From contig QNQO01000833.1 in assembly GCA_003290165.1 (NCBI GenBank), forward strand, positions 434,001-498,000: a DNA stretch of 64,000 nucleotides, written 5' to 3'. This document shows positions 34,952-46,700 of this stretch, piece after piece. A program made the translations under genes and the position numbers. Each line of letters opens with the position of its first letter. Positions within the stretch are counted from its first letter, which is position 1. Source of the DNA: Berberis thunbergii. Taxonomy: Eukaryota; Streptophyta; Magnoliopsida; Ranunculales; Berberidaceae. The notes under the pieces were generated by a model, which was not told the DNA's origin, ran no database searches, and saw only the letters and a program-made list of their open reading frames with translations.

Positions 34952-35529
34952 CAATGTTCTAAAAAGCGGCCTAGGCGTTAGAGAAACGCCCAAATTAATG
35001 GCTAGGCAGGGTCTGGGCGAGTTTTTTTTTTTTTTTTTAATAAGGCTGATTGTGTTCTTATTTTATTTTTCTTTCCTATTTTTTGGAAATAAACAATTTA
35101 ATTATTTTTTATTCAGTATATGTCTGAATGTAGCAAAAGATGATTACTTAATAGAATTCTCAAAGGATCTGTTGGTACCAATTTAGTAATGTAAATTTTA
35201 TCAAACATGACTGAGGTCATTCATGCAATTTGAAGAAAAATAAAAGAGTAGGTTTGGATATTTTTTTACAAATTCAACTTTGTATACAGTACCCATCATG
35301 ACCAACTTCAGGCATTTGAGTTTTAATAAATTTTGTCATGATTGTTAATTTTTCATTTTTTTAAATTTTGCATATGTATCTTGACATTAAATTAAATGTA
35401 ATTGATAAGGTATTATGCTTAACTTTTGTAAATTATTAAAGTTATAATACAAAACCTAATACCGCTTGGGTGCCGCCTAGGCCCCTGCTCGCCGCCCTCC
35501 CACCGCTTTTAGCACCTTTTAGAACATTG
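34952..35529. mobile_element. hAT-type MITE, 578 bp, with 8-bp target duplication
   Basis: The ends are inverted: CAATGTTCTAAAA at the left and TTTTAGAACATTG at the right. The subterminal parts are also related (AAGCGGCCTAGGCG against CCGCCTAGGCC...CCGCTTTTAGC). The element is flanked by CTAAAGTT at 34,944-34,951 and 35,530-35,537, the 8 bp expected of hAT elements. Taking it out rejoins the retrotransposon frame GDWVYLKLQPY. The interior is AT-rich and non-coding. Confidence 0.93.
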
Positions 35530-35920
35530 CTAAAGTTGCAACCTTATTGCCAAGTTTCAGTTCATGTAAGAAAGATTCTCAAACTATCAGCATCCCTTTT
35601 CAGATCATCGAACGTATTGGTGCAGTTGCATACCGTCTCGATCTCCCCTAAAGAGTCCAAAATCAACCCGCTCTTGCACGTCTCTCAACTCAAAAAGAAG
35701 GTGGGCTCCTTGCATTCCACTTCCCCTACACTGCCTTTGGTCGATGACAACGGTGATTTTGTTGCTGAACCAATAGCAATTTTCGAACGAAAACTGATAC
35801 CTTGCCATAACAGAGTAGTGATACAAGTGTTGGTTCAGTGGTTGAACTCCTCTTCTGATGCTGCCACTTGGGAGGATTGGCCTTTCATTTGTGCCTGTTT
35901 TCTTTCGTTCAGTCCTTGAG
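35530..35920 (+). pseudogene. Chromovirus chromodomain remains
   Basis: Continues KLQPY after the MITE, then a linker (INPLLHVSQLKKK). The chromodomain-type end runs through AEPIAIFERKLIP and VLVQWLNSSSDAATWEDW, which keep the aromatic cage-type Trp pattern of plant chromoviruses. It presumably once directed integration to marked chromatin. Confidence 0.85.
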
Positions 35921-35948
35921 GACAAGAATGATTTGAAGAGGTGGGTAA

Positions 35949-36239
35949 TGTCACGAATTGAAATACTGAGTGAAATAGTTGGCGAGAAGTTCAAATGGAG
36001 AAGGGTAAATTTGTAATTAGAAGTCCAATTGTTACTTTGAAAAGACGCGCTCAAATGGTAATAGACCAACTTGAAATTCTGATAGACTCCTCTCTTTAAA
36101 AGGGCCCGTGTCAGAGAAAAGGCTCAATTCTTACTACCAATTGAGAAGTGTATCTGTAAACTTTCCTTTGGATTGAAATTTCTCTGTCCATCTATTGTTG
36201 TCTTCGATTAGTGTTCTTCAGCTTGTCAGGTACGTGACA
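35949..36239 (+). repeat. Chromovirus right LTR
   Basis: 291 bp, same ends as the left copy with internal deletions and point differences. Followed by the target duplication GGTTT. Confidence 0.9.
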
Positions 36240-36353
36240 GGTTTCATCTGCATTCTTGCCCCTCGTATGTATTATATGTTCGTTCTATGGTTGTAAACCG
36301 GAACCCTAATGTGATTTCTTCTTCTTCTTTAGCTAAGGATTGAATGCCCATGC

Positions 36354-37263
36354 TCTGTTGCATCTATTTCAGTTCCTTCTTGATTGATCTCACTTGTAAT
36401 TGTGGTTTTGCCCACGATTTCTCCTTCTGTTGTTGTAAACCCTAATGATTTCTCCTTCTATTGTTGTAAACCCTAATGATTTTGTTGTAAACCCTAATGA
36501 TATCTCATTCTATTGTTGTAAACCCTAATGATATCTCATTCTATTGTTGTAAACCCTAATGATTTCTCATCCTGCATCTATCTATCTATTTCATTCAGAA
36601 CAACGACCCAAGATTGTCAATTCTTTCCTCACTTGTTCTTAATCTTCAATTTTCAACATTCTTGTTTCTTTTTTTAACATTCTTGCTGGCAATACCTTCC
36701 CTGCCTGCAACTTTGTTTTTCTCATTCCCTTTCTTTCTTTCTTTCTTTCTTAGCTAATGCCATTCTTTCCTTAAATCACATTTTATGGGTAAGCTAAGGA
36801 TTGGATTTTCTCAATTTAATTTGTGTATCTACCAAACTTGGGTTTTAATTATTATTTCTTTCTAAATACCTATTTGATTGCAGAGAAATGGGGTTCTGCT
36901 CTTTTTTGCCTATTTGGTTTGTTTTGTTTGTAGGACCTATGTATTCTGTTGCATCTATTTCAGTTCCTTCTTGATTTATCTCACTTGTAATTGTGGTTTT
37001 GCCCACGATTTGTCCTTTTGTTGTTGTAAACCCTAATGATTTCTCCTTCTATTGTTGTAAACCATAATGATATCTCATTCTATTGTTGTAAACCCTAATG
37101 ATTTATCCTTCCTGCATCTATCTATCTATTTCATTCAGAACAACGACCCAAGATTGTCAATTCTTTCCTCACTTGTTCTTAATCTTCAATTTTCAACGTT
37201 CTTGTTTCTTTTTTGAACATTCTTGCTGGCAATACCTTCCTGCAACTTTGTTTTTCTCGTTCC

Positions 37264-37298
<35 letters not shown>

Positions 37299-37426
37299 AG
37301 CTAATGCCATTCTTTCCTTGAATCACATTTTATCGGTAAGCTAAGGATTGGATTTTCTCATTTTAATTTGTGTATCTACCAAACTTGGGTTTTAATTATT
37401 ATTTCTTTCTAAATACCTATTTGATT
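36354..37426 (+). repeat. Tandem duplication (period 592 bp) rich in telo-box motifs
   Basis: Copy 1 at about 36,354-36,879 and copy 2 at about 36,946-37,426 both run from CTGTTGCATCTATTTCAGTT to ...AATACCTATTTGATT. Each contains a minisatellite of 20-31 bp built around TTGTTGTAAACCCTAATGAT (five good copies in the first, three in the second, one mutated), so the plant telo-box AAACCCTA recurs many times. Each also has a CTTT microsatellite (36,730-36,751; 37,262-37,299). The telo-box is a known element of plant promoters and first introns of translation genes, so this may be a leader or intron. No coding exon is clear. Confidence 0.8.
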
Positions 37427-39200
37427 TTCCCATGGTTTTTTTTCCTTACCTGTTTTTTCATTGCTTACCATTTTTTTTTTTTTTTTTTATATATATATAT
37501 TTTTATTATACATAATATAGGTGGGTAAATATGGACTTAATATTGAATTCTTTGAATATTTTTTGAATTGAAGGATTGCTTAACGAGGGTTTGCCAAATC
37601 CATAACGAAATACATCATTGATTACGCTAGCCGTTGGCTTGACTACTACTACATTAATATGTGGTGTTTTGTGGTATTCTGCTTTGATAGTTCCATGTCT
37701 TCATGCTACCTGAACTCAATTGCATCCGTTTCTCATTGTAATTGCTCCATTTGTTTCTTCATATTTTTTACATCACCAGGAAATAATTCATGATTTTAGT
37801 GTATGATCTATTGCACTAAGCTTGTCGTTACTCAACATTTTCTCTGATTAGCATAAGCAATAATAGTAAAAAGACAGGAAATCCCACATTTATCCGACTT
37901 AATGTTTCTTATTTTCGTCGAGATTCAAACAATTTTAATTACAAAACCAGATAAAATAGGTTGTTTGAGGTTAGAGAAGAGTAACTTTTCTTAAGTTGGC
38001 TAAAGAAATTGCAATTAATGATTCAGTTATGTGTATGATGTTTAGAAATCTACCCTTGTTGTTTGGTGTTTTCTTTTAAATTTCTTGTTCTCATGTATCC
38101 AGGAAGAGGACTTAGTTATAGAAAAGGATACGAGGCAAGTGAAAAGTGGAGGTGAGAACTAGGTAGGTATGCAGTTATTTTTTAGTTTGCCTTAACCGAA
38201 AACCTTTAAACTAAATATTAAGTTTTCTATTGCATTATCAATCATATGTCTTGTTGTTTTGCAGAAATCACTGAATGAGGAACCTGAATAGGAAGCCTAT
38301 GCTCCAAGCAATCTTCATCGCAAAAGAGAAAGCTGAAGAAGAAAAAGGATCACAATCCCAATGAAGGTGATGCCAGGCTTCATGTTTTCCTCACAAAACT
38401 AGAATATATGCAAGTCTTCTTTTAGATAGCGATTACTAAGTTTTTTATATTTATTTATCAAATGCATGCATCCCTATGACTGGATAGAATGTTTCCCACT
38501 GATTGTGTTTTCTGTAGTTTATTTGCTTATTTGGTAATCAATTATTTTTGCTTAACTTTGAACCCTAATTTTTATTTGAAACCTACTGTGTATATTGTGG
38601 ATGGCATTTTCATTGTGAAGGTAATAAATATTGTGATATAATTCTTTCAAGATAATTGAAAATTTTAACATCCATAATCCACGCACCTCATGGCACCTTA
38701 CTATTAGGTGAAGCTCCTTTTTCTTTATTCACCTGCATCTTTTTTATTTTGAAAACTTTTAAGCAATATTAGGATCCAAGCTGATATAAGAATGTTCAAA
38801 AGGAATGTGTTTGCAGCTGGTTGAAAATGGAAAATTAGAACTATGGAAACATGGGTCTCCTTTGTGCATTGTCACTGTTGAGAAGTTATTTGCGTATATG
38901 GGAAGTCTTATTAGTTGGATGGTGTTATTGGGTGCGCATATATGGTCACTGATATCCTCTGTATATTTTAATCATCTCTGGGTTATTTTAGTCTTTAGAG
39001 AGAATAAAAGCTGTTAATAATGATGTATAGTTAGGTTAATGACAATATAATCATAGATACAAGAACGGAGCTGTATCATAAGCGGATATGTTATAAATTA
39101 GCTGACAAGGAGGATGCACACAACTTGATATTTTGGAGAATAAATAAGAAATGTTTATGGAACAATGGATAAGATACCAATCATTGACAAATGATAAGGA
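37427..39200 (+). other. Transition region; possible exons of a decayed or non-coding transcript
   Basis: Two patches have splice-like edges: about 38,101-38,160 (after TATCCAG, ending AACTAG|GTAGG) and about 38,265-38,366 (after TTTTGCAG, ending ATGAAG|GTGATG). Both are purine-rich and Lys/Glu-coding in part, but contain stops in each frame. Together with the pre-insertion exon-like patch at 25,880-25,996 they may be parts of one locus split by the chromovirus. A TA microsatellite lies at about 37,489-37,500. Confidence 0.3.
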
Positions 39201-42200
39201 TTGATTGAGGTTGAGGCTAAACTACAAAATCCTCAAGGTTTATTGGCACGTCTATTTCAAGATAAGGGCATTACGCAATTTGGAGGTTTCAATTCCATCA
39301 TGGTTGAGGTGAGACACTATAAAATGGGTGCGCTAACTTGCAATGCTCGGTTAATTATCTGTATAAGTGTATAGGAGAAATTGCAACTAAAGTTTGCATT
39401 AGAACAACACGGAGTAAAAATTATTCATTTAAACTGATGATGTAGGATTGAACCATTTCCAATCAAGTAAACGAAGACAAAAAATAGGCACCTTTGGGGA
39501 TGGTCAACTAGAAATGAAATAGATGGTGTAAAACACACCCAAATAAAAATGCTTGGCTGAATCCGACTCATTTCGGGATATATCAATGTTTATTGGCAGT
39601 ATTATGTTAATTTGAGGTTAAACCACTGTCAAATGTGTTTTCAAGTATCGAGGCTACAAAATCCCTTGTGCCTTGCTGTCCATTTGACCATTTGAAGATA
39701 CTACAATTTGAGCATTCTAATATATTGTGGTTTTGAGGTTGTGAAGTGAACACTATAAAATGGATGCATTAAGGCAATGCTTGAATACCTATTTGTATTT
39801 GCAAAGATGCAACTAATCCTATCATCATGAATTAATCAATTGGGGGGAATAGAAGAAATTACTTGTAAATAACGCAATTAAATTTCAATTGTACTGTTTG
39901 AAACCACAATCAATCTAGTTCACTAGTCATGAAAGTCAAGGTTGGGGTAGAACCACTAGTGTAATTCCAAATAAGCGCATGAGTGCATCAAATCATTTTG
40001 TGTTTTAGAAATGTTATTGAAACTGAGGCTAAAATAGTACTAAATGTGTCCACGAGTGTTGGGGCTAAACTACAAATTCCTCATAGTGCTCTGGCGTATT
40101 CATTTGAAGATAAGGCAATGATGCAATTTTAAGGTTTCAAATCCGTCAGGCTTTTGAGGTTATACACTATGAAATGTTTTCAGGTCAAATTGCGGATTTC
40201 ATTAGTTTTGGGGCTAAATTAAATCTTCTATTGTGGCATTGACCGAAAAAAACAATACTAAATGTGTCTACGAGTGTTTAGGCTAAACTATAAAATCCTC
40301 ATGGTGTGTTGGCCTATTGATTTGAAGGGTATTATGCAATTTTGAGATCTCAATTCCATCATGGTTTGAGATAAAAAAAAATTAAATGTTTTGAGGCATC
40401 CATCGGATTTGGGGTTAAGCATATACCAAATGATTTCAAAAGTTTTGAGGTTAAACTAAATATTTCTGTGTCCATTGGTTTTGGGTCGAAACTACAAAAG
40501 GTGTTGTGGCATATCTATTTGGAGATTAAGATATTTTGTGATTTTGAGGTTTCAAATCCTTCATGTTTTCGATGTTAATATTTGAAATGTTTCGAGAAGT
40601 ACCATGAATTCGGGGTCGAATAGTTTATAAATGTTAGAGCTTAACTGAATATTTCTCTTGTACAATTGTTGTCAAACAATACGTAATGTGTTCATTGATT
40701 TCTTGGCTAAACTTCAAATCCTCATGTTGTGGTGGCTTATCCATTTGAAGATAAGGGTATTATGTATTTGAAGTTTCCAATCCATCACGGTTTGATGTTA
40801 AGAATATGAAATGTGTTGAGGTGTACCACGAGGTCAAACCAAAAATTTTGAGGCTGAACTAAATATTTTTTTTGTGGTATCCTAGTCAAAATGCTAGGAA
40901 ATGAGTTCATGGTTGTTGAGGTTAGACTACGAAATCTCAAGGAGTATTGGCGCATCTATTTTAGGACACGTCTTCTATGCATTTTTGAGTTAATCAAGGG
41001 TAATCAACTCATTTCATGATATATCAATGTTTAGAGAAGTGCAATATATAATGGTTTTGAGGTAAACCAGTAGCAAATGATTTCTTTAGTATCGAGGATA
41101 ATTAAATATTTATTTTGTGGTAACAAGGTCAAACCCATGTGAAGCGTTGAGTGTTAGTGTGCTAGCCAAATTACAATTTTTTCACTGAATTGACTAATTT
41201 CCTAATGATTTTGTGATAATTTCGTGGTAAATAAGGGCTATAGTGTGCTAATCTTGATCATAAACCATTAGCAAAATGCCATGGAATGAAACCACTGCAA
41301 ATGGAGGCCTTGAACAAAATACGTATTTATAAGTTGGTTTAGTGCACATTCCAATGATGCATTGTTTCGCTATATATAAATGTTTAGAGGAGTACCTCCC
41401 ATATTTGATTTGAGGTCAAACTTGTTGCAAATGATTATGAGGTTTTGATCCATTGTTTTGAGGTTAAACACCACAAATTACCATTTAGAGATGCCACAAA
41501 TTTGAGGTTTTTAATCCATTTTGGTTTTTTTGAGGTCAAGCCTGAACTATATGTTGGCTTAACAGTACGAAATGAAAAACATGGGTATTAAGTCGAAACT
41601 ACGATATTCTAAAGATTTTTTACATCTATATATTTGGAAATGAGTTCATAGGTGTTGAGGCTAAACTACAAAATCCTAAGGAATATTGACGCATCTATTT
41701 TAGGGCACGTCTTCTATGCATTTTTTAGTTTATCAGGTGATCAACTCATTTCATGATATATTAATGTTTAGAGAAGTGCAATATATAATGGTTTTGAGGT
41801 AAAACCAGTAGCAAATGATTTCTTTCGTATCGCGGATAATTAAATATTTATTTTGTGGTAGCAAGGTCAAACCCGTGTGAGTCATTGAGTGTTATAGTGT
41901 GCTAACCAAATTACAATGTTCTTCGCTGAATTGACTAATTTCCTGATGATTTTGTGATAATTTCATTGTATATAAGGATTATCTTGATCATAAACCACTC
42001 GCAAAATGCCACGGAATGAAACCACTGCAAAATGCCTTGGGGAAAATACTTATTTATAGGTTGGTGCACACCTCAATGAATGCATTGTTTTGCTCTATAT
42101 AAATGTTTAGAGGAGTAGTGCCCATATTAGATTTGAGGTCAAACTTGTAGCAAATGATTATGAGGTTTCAGATCCATTGTTTTTAGGTTAAACACCACAA

Positions 42201-43744
42201 CTTACCATTTAGAGATACCACACATTTGAGGTTTTTAATCCATTTTGGTTTTGAGGTCAAGCCCGGACCATATGATGGCTTAACAGTACGAAATGGAAAA
42301 CATGGGTGTTAAGGAGAAACTATGATATTATAAAGATATATTTGCATCTATATGTAATTAAGAGTATTATGCAATTTTGAGGTGTTGAATCCATTATTGT
42401 TTTGTGGTTAAAAACAAAAACATAGGTACACTGAGGGCAATGCTCGAATCATTATCAAATAAGTGATGCACGTTTTGATGTTACCAAATCTCTCGCGCTC
42501 CCATTTTGACCATTTGTGGATACCATAAATTTGAGGTTTCTAATCCATTGTGGTTTTGACTTTTAAGGTCAAACTTGTACCATTTGATATTATGGTGTGT
42601 CTTAACTAATTAATTTTATCGAGGGGGGAATATATTAAATGAGTGCATTTGTGTTTAGGCTAAAACAACGAAATCCTAAGGATTTATTGGCACATCTATA
42701 TGAAGATGGAGTACTATATAATTTTGAAGTAAAAAAACTCGAGAATTGATGTACCCAGGGTAATGGTCGATTAATTATTATTGGTGCTCAAGTATTAAGG
42801 TTACAAAATCCTAACCCAACAATTTTGAATAGTTGTTGATACCAAAAATTTGATATATCTAACCCATTATGGTTTTGAGATCATGTTCCATATTATGGTT
42901 AAACATTACAGAATGATACCATGGGTGTTGAAGCACGTAACTACGGTATTCTAAAGGTTTATTGGCACATCTATATGAAATTAAGAGTATTATGCAATTT
43001 TGAGGTTTCAAATTCTTTATTGTTTTGTGGTTAAACACAAAAATATAGGTACACTAAAGGCACTGCTCGAATAATTATAAAATAAGTGTTTAATCTTGAG
43101 GCTACCAGATCAAGCACTCATCAATTTTGACCATTTGTGGATACCCTGAATTTGAGGTTTGTAATCCACTATCGGTTTAAGGTCAAACCAGTTTGACACC
43201 AACTTCACCGAAATCGGACAATTAATTATAAATTATGGTAATTTTAAGTTTGAAAATCCAAAATAAACAAATTTTCTCTCTCCGACCCATGTACATCATT
43301 TAATAGATCTTACCCAAAGATTTTGCTTCTCTTTATACCCTTCTTTTACCTTTTTAAATATATGGTAATTTGAGGCTACATAATATCTTGTGCATCAACA
43401 ATTACCAACTAGAGATACTAGAATATTGAGGTTTCTAATCCGTTTTGGTTTTGAGGTCAAACCAATTCCATTTGATGGCTGAACAATAATGAGACCATCG
43501 GTGTTGAAGCGAAACTAAGGTATCCTAAAGGTTTATTGGTTTATCTATATGTAATTAAAAGTATTACGCAATTTTGAGGTTTCAAATCCATCATTATTTT
43601 GAGGTTAAGCAGAAAAATATAGGTGCATTTAGGGCAATGCTCGAATAACTATCAAATACGTGCTCGGGTTTGAGGCTACCAGATGTCGCGCAATTCAATT
43701 TTGACGATTTGTGGCATTGAGGCTAAAAGAATACATAATGTGCT
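39200..43744 (+). repeat. Divergent satellite, left flank of the array
   Basis: From about 39,205 the sequence is built of degenerate monomers of about 230 bp. Recurrent phrases are GGCTAAACTACAAAATCCT, CATTTGAAGATAAGGGTATTATGCAA, TTTTGAGGTTTCAAATCCATCATGG and GAGGTTAAACTAAATATTTCT. Neighbouring monomers differ widely, unlike the core. A longer sub-block is repeated at 41,018-41,640 and 41,755-42,350 (offset 738). A patch of about 170 bp at 43,195-43,365 (CACCGAAATCGGACAATTAA onward) does not fit the satellite and looks like an insertion. Confidence 0.85.
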
Positions 43745-46700
43745 CATTGGTTTGGGGTCTAAACTATAAATCCTCATGATGTGGTGGCGTACCCATTTGA
43801 AGATAAGGGTATTATGCAATATTGAGGTTTCGAATCCATCATGGTTCGAGGTTAAGAAATATGAATGTTTTGAGATATCCTACGGATTTGGGGTTAAAGC
43901 TGTACAAAATGATTTCGCTAATTTTAAGGTTAAACTAAATATTTCTCTTGTGGTCTTGAGGTCAAAAGAATACGCAACGTGTCATTGGTTTTGCGTCTAA
44001 ACTACGAAGTCCTTATGGTGTGGTGGCATATCCATTTGAAGATAAGGGTACTATGCAATTAAGTGGTTTCAAATCTATCATGCTTTTCAGGCTAAGCACT
44101 GTGTAATGTTTTGACATCATACCAATACCAAATGATTTCGTAAGTTCTGAGGTTACACAAAGTATTTCTTTAGTGGCATCGAGGTAAAAACATTTGCCAA
44201 ATGAGTTCATTGTGATGAAGCTAAATTACAAAACTCTCAAATGTTTATTGGCGGGTATCATGTAATTTTGAGATTTCGAATCAATTATAGTTTTGAGGTT
44301 TAACCCTATAAAATGGGTGCACAAAGGGAATGCTCGTTTAACTATTTTTAGCGGCACAATTTTAACTAAAATTCGAATTACCACAGAGCTGAGTAAATAA
44401 GATGTTGTACAAAGCATTCCTTTAAAATGCGGCTAAACTAAAAAATCCTAAAGGTTTATTGACTCATCTATACATGGGAGTATTTTGCATTTAGGGCAAT
44501 GCTCGAATGAGGCTACGAGATGTCGTGCAAATCAATTTTGACGATTTGTATGTACGTCGAATTTGATGTTTGTTATCCATTGTTGGTTTGAGTCAAACCA
44601 GTACCATATGAATGTTGAGTCTAAACAAAATATTTTTTTGGGTATTATCGAGGTCAGAACTGTACCAAAAGGAGTATCAGTCCATGGGCATTGATGCTAA
44701 ACTACGAAGTCCCAAGGGCTTATTGGAGCATCTATACAAATATAAGCGTATTTTACAATTTTATGGTTTCAAGTTTGCTCGAATAACTATCTAATATGTG
44801 CTCAAGTTTTGAGGCTACAAAATCTCTCGCAGTTTTGATGCTTAACTGAAAATTTCTCGTGACATTGAGGTCAAAGCAATAGGAAATGTATCCATGAGTG
44901 TTGGGGATAAACTGAAAACTCCTTTGGTTTATTGCTGTATCCATTTGAAGATGAGGGTATCTTGCAATTTTGAGGTTTCAATTTTGTCCTTGTTTTGAAG
45001 TTGGGCTCTGAAATGTTTAGGAGATCACCATGAATTTCAGGGTCAAATGATTTCATTATGTTGAGGCAATATGTTTGAAAATATGCAATGTGTCCATTGA
45101 TTTTGGGGCTAAAATAAAAATCCTTTGGTGTGGTGGCATGTCAATTTGAAGATTACTATATTTTGCAATTTTGAGGTTTCAAATCCATCATCGTTTGAGG
45201 TAAAAAATATGAATTGTTTTGAGGTATACCATGGAATTGAGGTAAACTAGTACCAAATGATTCCAGAAATTTTTGAGGTTAAACTAAATATTTATCTGTG
45301 GCATTGAGGTTAAAAGAATACATAATGTGCTCATTGGTTTGGGGTCTAAACTATAAATCCTCATGGTGTGGTGGCGTACCCATTTGAAGATAAGGGTATT
45401 ATGCAATATTGAGGTTTCGAATCCATCATTGTTCGAGGTTAAGAAATATGAATGTTTTGAGATATCCTACGAATTTGAGGTTAAAGCTGTACAAAATGAT
45501 TTCGCTAATTTTAAGGTTAAACTAAATATTTCTCTTGTGGTTTTGAGATCAAAAGAATACGCAACGTGTCATTGGTTTTGGGTCTAAACTACGAAGTCCT
45601 TATGGTGTGGTGGCATATCCATTTGAAGATAAGGGTACTATGTAATTAAGTGGTTTCAAATCTATCATGCTTTTCAGGATAAGCACTATGTAATGTTTTG
45701 ACGTCATACCAATACCAAATGATTTCGTAAGTTTTGAGGTTAAACAAAGTATTTCTTGAGTGGCATCGAGGTAAAAACATTTGCCAAATGAGTTCATTGT
45801 GATGAAGCTAAATTACATAACTCTCAAATGTTTATTGGCAGGTATCATGTAATTTTGAGATTTCGAATCCATTTTAGTTTTGAGGTTTAACCCTATAAAA
45901 TGGGTGCACAAAGGGAATGCTCGTTTAACTATTTTTAGTGCCTCAATTTTAACTAAAATTCGAATTACCACAACGCTGAGTAAATAAGATGTTGTACAAA
46001 GCATTCCTTTAAAATGCGGCTAAACTAAAAAATCCTAAAGGTTTATTGACGCAACTATACATAGGAGTATTTTGCATTTAGGGCAATGCTCAATAAGTGC
46101 TCGGGTTTGAGGCTACCAATGTCGCACAAATCAATTTTGACGATTTGTATGTACGACGAATTTGAAGTTTGTTATCCATTGTTGGTTTGAGTCAAACCAG
46201 TACCATATGAATGTTGAGTCTAAACAAAATATTTTTTTGGGTATTATCGAGGTCAGATCTGTACCTAAAGGAGTGTCAGTCGATGGGCATTGATGCTAAA
46301 CTACGAAGTCCCAAGGGCTTATTGGAGCTTCTAAACAAATATAAGTCTATTTTACAATTTTATGGTTTCAAGTTTGCTCGAATAATTATCTAATATGTGC
46401 TCAAGTTTTGAGGCTACAAATCTCTCGCAGTTTTGATGCTTAACTAAAAATTTCTCGTGACATTGAGGTCAAAATAATAGGAAATGTATCCGTGAGTGTT
46501 TGGGATAAACTAGAAACTCCTTTGGTTTATTGTTGTATCCATTTGAAGATGAGGGTATCATGCAATTTTGAGGATTCAATTTTGTCCTAATTTTGAAGTT
46601 GGGCTCTGAAATGTTTAGGAGATCACCATTAATTTCAGGGTCAAATGATTTCATTATGTTGAGGCAATATGTTCGAAAATATGCAATGTGTACATTGATT

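Larger units (their letters stand above)
26086..36239 (+). mobile_element. Ty3/Gypsy chromovirus LTR retrotransposon, complete ends, 10,154 bp, carrying two nested hAT insertions
   Basis: LTRs at 26,086-26,431 and 35,949-36,239 begin TGTCACG and end GTGACA, flanked by GGTTT at 26,081-26,085 and 36,240-36,244 (5-bp target duplication). The primer-binding site TGGTATCAGAAC (26,434-26,445) follows two bases after the left LTR and a purine-rich tract (35,935-35,948) precedes the right one. The order gag, protease, RT, RNase H, integrase, chromodomain places it in the chromoviruses. Coding parts are broken by stops and frameshifts, and the LTRs differ in length (346 and 291 bp), so the copy is old and inactive. 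A hAT transposon (about 30,655-34,617) and a hAT MITE (34,952-35,529) inserted later. Without them the element would be about 5.3 kb, excluding the duplicated 0.3-kb segment. Confidence 0.95.

Noticed and set aside
26468..35920. Treating the chromovirus pieces as separate functional genes
   Set aside because: Frameshifts and stops separate every domain. They are parts of one dead element.
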